From NCBI RefSeq assembly GCF_020740795.1, contig NC_067301.1:5890001-5954000 (forward strand): DNA of 64,000 nt. Reading direction: 5' to 3'. Origin of the DNA: Apus apus. Taxonomy: Eukaryota > Chordata > Aves > Apodiformes > Apodidae. Position 1 is the stretch's first letter, and every line of letters starts with the position of its first letter. Under the pieces are notes generated by a model. It was not told where the DNA came from, ran no database searches, and saw only the letters and a program-made list of their open reading frames with translations. Positions 20,931 to 30,700 of the stretch are shown piece by piece. Both the position numbers and the translations under genes were made by a program.

Positions 20931-23900
20931 TCATTTACACCTGAAGAAGAACTTTTTCCGGAGGAAGTTGAAACATCCTGGGATCTGCTTGTACTTGCCC
21001 TTGGCAGAGACAGCATGTGCCACCTGAGAAGAGAGGGAGAGCAAGTGAAGAGCTTTTCCAGGGCACAGCTTCTTGTGGGAAGCAAGGCAGGAGAGGGAAC
21101 ATGGGATGGAAGAGCTGGGAGGTCTCCTAAAAGGAGACCTTTTTCCCAGCAAAACCAAAGGGGACTTGAGGGGCCTTTCAAGAAACTCTATGGATACCAC
21201 TGCTGCTTCCAGCAGGTACTTCTCAGAGTGAGCCACAAACTCCCTCTTTCCCTTTGGGTGTTTATTTGGAAGCAAATTCCCTTTCCACCCGTTTTCCTCC
21301 AGATACACCCCTCATTTCTCCAGGATCATACCCTCAGTAACATGTTCAGCAGGTCCTCTGAAGGGGCATACTGCTCCAGCACACTGTCCAGAGTTTCCAC
21401 ATACCACGAGCCACTTGAGGCCTCCCTCCAGGAGACAAAACCTTCAGAGAAAGGATGAGAATGTCACTGCTGAAGGTTCTCACCTCACCACGTAACTGCC
21501 ACCCCTAGGCTGACATCTCCAAAGGAGCCTGCTGTCCCTCGCTGCCCCACCCTTTGGCTGTGAAGCTCCCAAGTTTTTTGATCATTGCCCTGTACCCAGG
21601 AAAGGATTGGCATGGGTTGTCTCACCTGGAAAAGTTGAGTAGGAGACCAAGATGTCACTGGGTGTGGGCAAACTGGCTACAGCATCAGGCTCGTCCACGT
21701 TACCTGCTGGAGGCTGAAAAGGAGTCGCGTCCGACTCCGAAGAACCTCCAGGAGCTTCATCTCCAGGGGGATCAGAGTCCACCACAAAGCCTCGATCCCT
21801 TTGTTCTGCAAAAAAGCAGGAAGAAACAGGCCCTGAAATCCACCTTTCCCGTGTCCCCAGCACCTCTCAACACCCTCCAGAAAGAACAGATGGAAAAAGT
21901 AACGTCAAATAAAAACCAGACCAAGATTTTCGGCCCTTTCAGCTGCGCTGCTGGAGGTGGAGCCTTGGTCTGTGCTTCCCCACCAACCTTGTGGCTGAAG
22001 GCCTGGAGCAGCCAGTTGGTGTGCTGGTAATTCTCTCCTTTTCCCACATCCCTACCAAGCAGAAGGACCATTCCAGCAGACCCAAATCACTCCAAGATGT
22101 GGCCAAGAGTAAGAGAAGATAGATGGAGAAACAGGCAATGAACAAACAAAAGAACCAAATCCCAAGCTAAACCATCTCCAAAGCCTCCTGAGACCCACTG
22201 GCTGATCTGCTTTGGGAGCTAAAACAAAGAGTCACCTCCACCACAGGCCTGGATGAAGAAGAGTTTGGGTTTTCCTCTCAAACTCGGGCAATGGGACCCA
22301 GTGAAATAGTTCACAATCTTTTCGATTGGAATGGGTTTTCCATCCGTTCCGAAAACGCCTCCAGGAAACTGAATATGGCTGGTCTGCAAGAGGAAAATCC
22401 AGGAGCTAGTGATGTGGCAGGAGAGACCAGCTCCAAGGAAGCCTTCTTCTGCCCAGGTCCTCTCCCTTCTGCCTCTTTGTGACCTGAAGTCACCAGAACA
22501 AATCTGACTTTGCCGTGTCTGTGCGGATGCACACGCTGGGCCAGGGGACACCCAGGAGAGATTTCCAACACTGAACCCCAACAATCCAACTCTTCCTGTT
22601 GCCCAACTCCTGTCTCACCTCTTCCAGCAACTGGGTTCTTCATCCTTTGGGACAACAGGCACACAACACACACCCTTTCCCTGCTAACCATAGAATTATG
22701 GAATGGGTTGGGTTGGAAGGGACCTTAAAGATCATCTAGATCCAACCCCCTGCATGGGCAGGGACACCTCCCACCAGCCCAGGCTGCTCCAAGCCCCATC
22801 CAACCTGCCCTTCAACACTGCCAGGGATGGGGCAGCCACAGCTTCCCTGGGCAACCTGGGCCAGGCTCTCACCACCCTCACAGGGAAGAATTTCCTCCTC
22901 ATGTCCAACCTAAATCTCCCCTCTCCCAGTTTTAATCCCTTCCCCCTCATCCCATCCCTCCACACGCTGGTAAAGAGCTTTCCTGGAGCCCCTTCAGGTG
23001 CTCTAAGGTCTCCTTGGAGCCTTCTCTTCTCCAGGCTCTCCTCTCTTCATCCTTTGAGTCCTCTGACTTGGACAGAGGTTTTACAGCTCTCACAAGCACT
23101 GACACTACCTCTCCTCAGAAGACTTGTCCAATAGCAGCACTGGATGGGACCACATGGGAGCAGCTCCCACCTCCTTGAAGACTGCAACTCTCTGCAGAGG
23201 GCACAGCCAGCAGGTCCATCAGGACCCTGTTCTAGCAGGGGGCGCTTGGACTAGATGATCTTCAGAGGTCCCTTCCAACCCTGACCACCTTTGACTGTGA
23301 CAGACCCCTGCCCTCCCAGAATGAGCCCCCTCCCTCAGGGGCAGCCCAGCTAAGGAGCCAAGGGAGCAGCAGGAGGAACCCACCTGGCACCCATGGGACA
23401 GAATGACCACGATGCAGCAGTCCAAGGTGGAGTGGTCCTGCCGTGCCAGCTTCTGCAGCTCTGAAACCATTTCCTGGGTGGAAAACCTCTGGGTCAGAGT
23501 CTTTCAAATCTACCTGGGTCACACAGCAGTGCTGGGCCCTGCTCTTGTCACTCTGTCACAGCTCAGAAGGATCCCAGCCATCCCTCTGCTGCTTCCTGCT
23601 TTCCCTCTGCACAGTAACACCCACCCCACCTCCAGCCAGGAAAAGCCACCAGCAGAGAGTGACTATTTCTGTGGTCCTGCCCTTATTTAACACTGATTGT
23701 GTTAATTACACAGGTCACAGAATCCTTCTGATTGGAAAAAGACCTTTCAGATCATCAAGTCCAACCATTAACCCAACTCTACCAAGTTCAGTGCTAACCC
23801 ATGACCCTCAGCACCACATCTACAAGGCTTTGAAACACCTCCAGGAATGGGATCCAACCACCTCCCTGGGCAGTTCCAGTATTTAATTACCCTCTCAGTG

Positions 23901-26900
23901 AAGAAGTTTCTCCTAATATCTAATCTAAACCTGCCCTGGTGCAACTTGAGGCCATTTTCTCTTGTAGCTTGTTCCTTAATTTCTCTCCTGGCTGCCTTCT
24001 TTACCACACAGCAAAACATCTGGCACATCCCAGCCCTGGCTGTACCCAACCCACCAGAGAGCCACCAGAGAGCCACCAGAGAGCCACCAGAGAGCTACAG
24101 CCCCAGCCCTTTCCCTACAAATCACCACCAGGAATCAAAGTTCTGGTAAAAGGGTAAAAATGAGCAAGGGCCTTTCTGCTTCTGCAGTTGTGGCATGGAG
24201 ATAAAATCATAAACAATCATTGAAACCCAGACTGGTTTGGGTTGGAAGGGACCTTAAAGACCATCCAGATCCAACCCCCCTGCATGGGCAGGGACACCTC
24301 CCACCAGCCCAGGTTGCTCCAAGCCCCATCCAACCTGCCCTTCAACACTGCCAGGGATGGGGCAGCCACAGCTTCCCTGGGCAACCTGGGCCAGGGTCTC
24401 ACCACCCTCACAGGGAAGAATTTCTTCCCAATGTCCAACCTCAATCTCCCCTCTCCCAGTCTGAAGCCATCACCCCTTGTCCTCTCACAACAAGCCCATG
24501 TCCCAAGCCCCTCCCTTTATAAGAACCTGATTGCCTCTTCACTTCCAGCGTGCTGCTGCCATGGGGAGGAGCAACCACGGCCTCCAGAGGTTCACCTCCC
24601 ACCTCTCCCAGCAGCTGGGTGTGGCTGGTCTCACCTCAGCTGTCAGGTCCCTCCGAGGCAGGAGGTGGAAGCCCAAGGACTTGAAGCGCTTCTCCAGCTT
24701 CTGGGCGTCCAGGTCGGAGCCGTCGCGCCTGGAGAGCCCCGAGGCCCTGCTGAAGGTGACGTTGTTGAGGATCAGGCAGTAGCCACAGGGGTTGGCTCGA
24801 AGCTGGTACACCTGGCAGGGACACAGCCCAGTTAAACACCCTCTTCTCTAAGAGATCTTCCACTGCCCCAGGTGTAGGGAGGGGGAGGAGGACCCGTCCT
24901 CCACACAGGCTGGTAGCAGCAGGCGAGGAACACCAAACCTCCTCCCTGGAGGACTTTACCTGCAGTGGTTGGTGGCAACTGGAAGATTCCAGGAGGTTTC
25001 CTGGGCTCTCCCCATGAGAACCCAGACAAGGAACCAGGAGAATGGGCAGACAAACCTTCCAGAAACTCAGCCCCACAGGAATTCTTACAAGGGCTTCCCA
25101 AACACCCGCAGGACGGGCCACCAGCCTCACACCTACGTGGCCAAACAGGCCACGTCCCACCCATGGGCTGCAGCTACCACAGGGCACCTCCAGACATATC
25201 CACAACATTCCCCCTTCCCTGTGCCTTTCCCAACATGCCCAACCTTCCAGTGCCTGAAGGGGCTCCAGGAAAGCTGGGGAGGGACTTTGGGAGTGATGGG
25301 ATGAGGGGGAACAGATTGAAACTGGAAGAGGGGAGGTTGGACATGGGGAGGAAATTCTTTGCTGTGAGGGTGGTGAGAGCCTGGCCCAGGTTGCCCAGGG
25401 AAGCTGTGGCTGCCCCATCCCTGGCAGTGTTGAAGGGCAGGTTGGATGGGGCTTGGAGCAACCTGGGCTGGTGGGAGGTGTCCCTGCCCATGCAGGGGGT
25501 TGGATCTGGGTGATCTTTAAGGTCCCTTCCAACCCCAACCAGTCTGGGATTCCATGATTATCATTTTCCTGGTGTCTGTACCAGCTGCTTTTGCTGGGTA
25601 GGGAAAACATCTGGTCTAACCCAATACTGACCAGATCCTGGTTCCTCTTGTCAACAGCCAGACCTACAACACAGAAAGAGATGTGGTATTTAACTCTCCA
25701 CACTCCACAAGACTTTATACACCTTCCTCCTAGGATTCATGTCACCCCTGATGTGTCAGTGACACGTGTGAATTCCCCCTTCCCACCCCACCACCCACAT
25801 TCCATCCCTCTGGAAGAGCCTGCTCCATGGCTTACCCTGGGTCTTGGGAGGCCTGTCACTCTCAGCTTGGACAGGGATGGACAAAGGTTCAGGGAAGTTC
25901 CCACCTGTCACAACATGGGAAAGTCAGATCCCACCTTCTCCCCACTCCAATTTCACACTCTGTCCCAGTGACCCTGCTGCCCAGGGCATGACACAAAACT
26001 GTGTATCTTTGCCCCTTCCTGGAGGTTGGCAGAGTAAAAGTTTCTCCTCATGGCCACACCAGCTGGATCTGCACAGACTCAGCAGAGCACCAGATGCTGA
26101 GGACAAAGTCACTTCTCACCAAGGGACCACTGAGGTTGTCTGCAAAAATAGGGAGAATGAAGCTCCCAACACCCCAGAGCTGGAGCTTCCACCTCCCACT
26201 ACTGGGAAGAAGGACATGGTCCCAGCAGCTCTTTACAGCCACCTCCACAAGCCACATTCCAGGATAATAAAAATCAGGATTTCACTGACTAGTATCCATG
26301 GCCAGAATCATAATCACAGGATCCCAGACTGGTTTGGATTGGAGGGACCTTCAAGATGATCTAGATCCAACCCCCTGCATGGACAGGGACACCTCCCACC
26401 AGCCCAGGCTGCTCCAAGCCCCATCCAACCTGCCCTTCAACACTTCCAGGGATGGAGCTGCCACAAATTTCCCCCTCTCCCAGCTGCTGTGTGCCCAGAA
26501 AACATCCATCCCCCCTCCCAACACTCACTTTCATTGTGCTTTTCTCCAGGCAGGTCCAGCGGGACAGGCTGCAGGTCCCGCAGCTGTGGTGGCACCAGAG
26601 GGAGCTCACCCTCCCCCAGCAGCAGGTCTGCCAGCTCTCCCTGCCCCGTGTCCCGCAGGATCGAGAGGAAGATGGGAAAAGCCTGTTTCCCTCGGGTCTC
26701 CAGGTCGATGAGCAGCTGCCGGGCCTGCTCTCCTCGGCTGCCGGCGCTCTGCAGGGCAGGGACACCCAGGACAAAACGTGTTCACCCCCTGCCGAGGGGT
26801 ACGACCCTTCCAACCACTGCCCAGGAAGGGGAAACACGGGGATCCCCAGCCTGACCCCCCCTCCAGCCATGAGGCCCCACTGAGACAGGCAGACGTGGCC

Positions 26901-27524
26901 CAGCATGGGGCTGGAGGGAGGAGGGCCCCTGTCCCTAGGGGAGCACCAGGCAGCCCCCCAGCCTGTCCCCTGAGCGGGGGGCAAGGTAAGAAAGGGGTGA
27001 CACCCCCGGGCCTGTCAGCAGGACACGGGGGCTCCTTCAGCCTGGCACCAGCGCGGGATGGGGACCCGAGCAGAAACCCTGGAGCCGGCTGGGGGTCGGG
27101 GACAAGAAGGGACAAGGTGAGGAGGGGGGATCTTCCACCTCGTCCCTGCGGGGGCCGAGGGCCGCTCCTGGGCCTGTCGCTGAGGGGACACCGGGGCCAC
27201 CCCCCCGCGCCAGCCACCGCGGCGAGGGAACACGGGTCGGTCCCTCAGGCCGGGACACAGGGACCCTCCCCCAGGCCCCTCAGAGAGGCCACCAGGGCCG
27301 CCCCCCAGCAGGGCTGAGCAGGCCCGGGGCCTCCCTCGGGCCTATCCCCGCGACGGAGGGAAACCCGGGGCCGGCGGGTTCCCGGGCCTCACCTGGATGT
27401 CCTCGATCATGGTGCGGGTGAAGACCCCCCTGTCCCGCAGCAGGTCCCAGAGCGGCTCCACCCGCAGCGCCGCCACCAGCCGCGCCCGGCCCCGCCGCAG
27501 CGCCCGCCGCCGCCGCTCCTCCAT
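20931..27524 (-). CDS. CASP9: Caspase-9, apoptosome initiator caspase
   Basis: The initiator cysteine protease recruited by APAF1 and cytochrome c, which activates caspases 3 and 7. Coding exons in transcript order are 27524-27393, 26748-26529, 25904-25836, 25663-25632, 24811-24635, 23473-23384, 22383-22236, 21805-21626, 21441-21332 and 21023-20931. All phases join, giving 416 aa, the human length. The CARD covers about residues 1-92 (MIEDIQ, then [13 protein letters not shown]). The catalytic His is H237 in SHGCQ and the Cys is C287 in [13 protein letters not shown] places the autocleavage site at D315 and supplies the ATPF motif that binds XIAP BIR3. D330 (EPD|AVAS) matches the caspase-3 site. 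The linker between CARD and large subunit is diverged and split over exons 25836-25904 and 25632-25663, the second only 32 nt. It is divergent from DNAJC16. Confidence 0.96.
22688..23036 (-). mobile_element. CR1 LINE 3' end
   Basis: Plus-strand sequence beginning 'ccatagaattatggaatggg' marks the reversed tail, continuing to 'ccttctcttctccaggctc'. It lies in a CASP9 intron in the same orientation as the gene. The middle is shortened relative to other copies. Confidence 0.9.
23232..23292 (+). mobile_element. CR1 3'-tip fragment, another subfamily
   Basis: 'tagcagggggcgcttggact' then 'agatgatcttcagaggtccc' matches the 3' tip of CR1 copies with a 'ttggactagatgatc' end, in sense orientation. Confidence 0.75.
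23712..24015 (-). mobile_element. Old, diverged CR1 3' end
   Basis: Begins 'cacagaatccttctgattgg' and runs to 'cttgaggccattttctcttg'. It resembles the copy at 49993-50250 more than the common family, so I infer an older subfamily. Confidence 0.8.
24051..24094. repeat. 11-bp tandem repeat, 4 copies
   Basis: Perfect ccaccagagag units in a CASP9 intron. Confidence 0.95.
24215..24515 (-). mobile_element. CR1 LINE 3' end
   Basis: Antisense tail in the CASP9 intron between exons 24635-24811 and 23384-23473. Its 5'-side end lies about 120 bp downstream of the exon 24635 donor in transcript order. Confidence 0.9.
25241..25561 (+). mobile_element. CR1 LINE 3' end
   Basis: Sense copy, antisense to CASP9. 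It runs from 'ccttccagtgcctgaagggg' to the tip near 25560 and ends about 70 bp from the 32-nt CASP9 exon. Confidence 0.9.
26304..26466 (-). mobile_element. CR1 LINE 3' end, short
   Basis: About 160 bp of antisense CR1 tail, starting 'atcataatcacaggatccca' and truncated at 'ccagggatggagctgccac'. It lies in the CASP9 intron near the donor of exon 26529-26748. Confidence 0.88.
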
Positions 27525-27751
27525 GGCGCCGCTCTAGCCCCGCCTCGCCTCTCCCCGGCCGCCTAAAGGCAGGGCCCGTTTCCACGGCGACCGTGCCGCT
27601 CTAGCCTGCTTCGTCTCGCCGTGCCGGAAGGGAAGCCCGTCTCCATGGTGACGGCGGGGCGGGCGCGCCGGAAGCGGCGGGTGGGTGAGGGGAGGGCGGC
27701 CCGTCCGTCCGTCCGCGGCCCCGGCCGGTCCCCGCTCCCCGCTGCCGGGCC
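27525..27751. promoter_or_regulatory. Bidirectional CpG promoter of CASP9 and DNAJC16
   Basis: Only 227 bp separate the two divergent start codons. The stretch is CpG-rich and TATA-less, with two CCGGAAG ETS-type sites (27624-27630 and 27668-27674). Two 14-bp imperfect palindromes resembling RFX X-boxes lie at 27578-27591 (GTTTCCACGGCGAC) and 27639-27652 (GTCTCCATGGTGAC). A GCCGCTCTAG element is repeated at 27528-27537 and 27595-27604, so the two halves look like a diverged tandem duplication of about 61-67 bp. Confidence 0.75.
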
Positions 27752-30700
27752 ATGGAGCCGGGCCGGGCCGGGCTGGGCTGGGCCGCCGCTCTGCTGCTGC
27801 TGCTGCTGGCGGCGCTGGGAGCGCAGGCGGCGGCGGGAGACTTCGACCCGTACCGCGTCCTGGGGGTGGGCCGGAGCTGCCGCCAGGCCGACATCAAGAA
27901 GGCCTACAAGCGTCTGGCCCGGGAGTGGTAGGTGCCTGCCCGCCGCGCCGGGCTCTCGGCGTCCCGCCGGCACCGGGGGGGGGGGGGTCGGACAGGGCGG
28001 CGCGGGGACACAGGGACACGGGGGAGGACGCAGGGACGGTGTGGATCGGCCTCCCTTGGGGTGTCACTGCGCTCTGAGCAGCGGTGCCGCTGCTGGGTGG
28101 TGGCATCGGCCGCCTTACCTGGCTGTCCCTGCCAGAGCCACCTCGTCTGGCAGCCGGAGCCGAGCACTGGGTCTTCTCCTGGCCCAGGACACCCAGCAGG
28201 CACCTTCACGCCGGCGATCCAGGTGATAAAACCCTCGGGGCGGGGGGGTGGGGGGGGTGAAGTTCTCCCTGACTCGACCGGGAACATTTCATGCCTCAGC
28301 ATCCAGGTCTCAGGTTGCTACAGGGGTGTCTGAGGGCAACCCAGGCCCTGTGCTGAAGGGAAAGGTGTTGGATCCATGAGTGTTGTGCTGGGGAGCCTCA
28401 GAAAACAGCCTCAGGCAGAGCTGCTGGAACCTGAGACACCCCCCAGGGGCTGTGCTGGGAGGGAGGGCAGGAGGGATGCAGCATGTAGGGGAGATGCACA
28501 TCCCCTGACCCCATGCTTGGGCTGTTGGCAGTTGGGTCAGATGGGATCAGGTGGAGGGACAGAGTCTTCTCAGGGGTGTCCAGGGACAGGACAAGGGGCA
28601 ATGGGCACAAACTGGAGCACAGGAGGTTTAACCTGAATGTAAGGAAATACTTCTGGACTCTGAGGGTCCCAGAGCCCTGGGACAGGCTGCCCAGGGAGGC
28701 TGTGGAGTCTCCATCCCTGGAGACATTCCAACCCCACCTGGATGTGTTCCTGTGGGATCTGCTCTAGGGGATCCTGCTCTAGCAGGGGGTTGGACTGGTT
28801 GATCTCCAGAGGTTCCATCCAACCCCACCACTCTGGGATCCTGTGACAGGTCTGCAGGGGCATTGGCACATCTCCTGGGCTTTTGGGATGGGGTTTGGGC
28901 AGGGAGAGCACGTGCCAGGAGTAAAATCTTATCTCAGCCCGAGGGAGTGTGGCTGCAGGACTTTCCCCATCCCTCTGGGATCTGCAGGGAGGGCGACAGC
29001 TTGCCTGTCACCTCCCCCTCCCCCAACCCCCTTTTTCCTGGTGGAAAAGATGGGATTGTTCAGCCTGGAGAAGGGAAGGATCCGGGGAGACCTTAGAGCA
29101 CCTTCCAGTGCCTGAAGGGGCTCCAGGAAAGCTGAGGAGGGACTTTGGGAGTGATGGGATGAGGGGGAATGGATTGAAACTGGAAGAGGGGAGATTTAGG
29201 TTGGACATGAGGAGGAAGGTCTTGGCTGTGAGGGTGGTGAGAGCCTGGCCCAGGGTGCCCAGGGAAGCTGTGGCTGCCCCATCCCTGGCAGTGTTGAAGG
29301 GCAGGTTGGATGGGGCTTGGAGCAGCCTGGGCTGGTGGGAGGTGTCCCTGCCCATGCAGGGGGTTGGATCTAGATGATCTTGAAGGTCCCTCCAACCCAA
29401 ACCATTCCATAATTCCACGATTCCTCCTGTTCTGCCTCACAGGCACCCTGACAAAAACAAGGACCCAGGAGCAGAGGACAAATTCATCCAGATCAGCAAG
29501 GCCTACGAGGTAACGTGCTCTTCTTCCTAAATTCCTGCTGTCACTGGGAGTCAAGTGACCTTATTTCTCCAGACTGGATGACACCAGCTTGGCCTTGGCC
29601 ACAAATATTTTCCTCCAGGTTTACCCTTTTCACCCTAAAATGCCTCAAAAGGAAGGGGATGCAGGGGGGGGGGTGTTGCCTGAGCCCCACATAACTGGGT
29701 GCCATTTAAGGGGGTGACAGAAGCAGCATTAATCACCACAGGGTGATTAGTCACTTCTAATTATTCTTCCCAGAAGTCGTTCTTTCCACATGGCTCCTCC
29801 TCTTGGAATCAGCTGCCCCAGTTTGCAGCAGCTGACCCAAAACTTCCCTAAAGGAGCTGAAATCAAGCAAATCCTCATCTCCCAGCTGGAAAAACACAGT
29901 CCCCCTGTGGGGATCTGGCTGCTGGGTAAAAATTTTGGAGCTGGGAAAACCCTGGATGCTCCAAAGCTGCTCTAGGAATTGATGTTCAGGCTGAGTAAGC
30001 TTGGAAGCAACGTGATAGTTCCCTTTTCCAGAGGATTTATCCCTCTCAATGTGATAGTTCCTTTTTCCAGAGGGTTTATCCCTCCCAACATGCTGTTGGT
30101 TCCCTCTTCCAGAGGGTTTATCCCTCCCAACATGCTGATGGTTCCCTTTTCCAGAGGATTTATCCCTCCCAACGTGCTGATGGTTCCCTTTCCCAGAGGA
30201 TTTATCCCTCCCAACGTGCTGATGGTTCCCTTTTCCAGAGGATTTATCCCTCCCAACGTGCTGTTGGTTCCCTTTTCCAGAGGATTTATCCCTCCCAATG
30301 TGATAGTTCCTTTTCCCAGAGGGTTTATCCCTCCCAACGTGCTGATGGTTCCCTTTTCCAGAGGGTTTATCCCTCACAACATGCTGATGGTTCCCTTTTC
30401 CAGAGGATTTATCCCTCTCACACAGTGTTGGGAGGGATAAATCCTCTGGAAAAGGGAACCATCACTTTGTGTTCCCCCCTCACCCACCCCTGTGCAGCTG
30501 CACTTAATTCCTCAGGGATTCTTCTCAGGGCACTTCCCCTCCACAGCTTCAGGCAGTGATTCCTCTCTCATCCCTTTCCCAGATTCTCTCCAACGAGGAA
30601 AAAAGGGCCAACTTTGACCGTTATGGAGCTGCTGGGGAAGGTCAAGGCTACTCCCAGCAACGCCAGTTCCACCACTTCCATGAAGGCTTCTACTTTGATG

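Noticed and set aside
30012-30463. CRISPR-like regular repeats
   Set aside because: A minisatellite in a vertebrate intron, with no unique spacers and no cas genes. The same holds for the other arrays.
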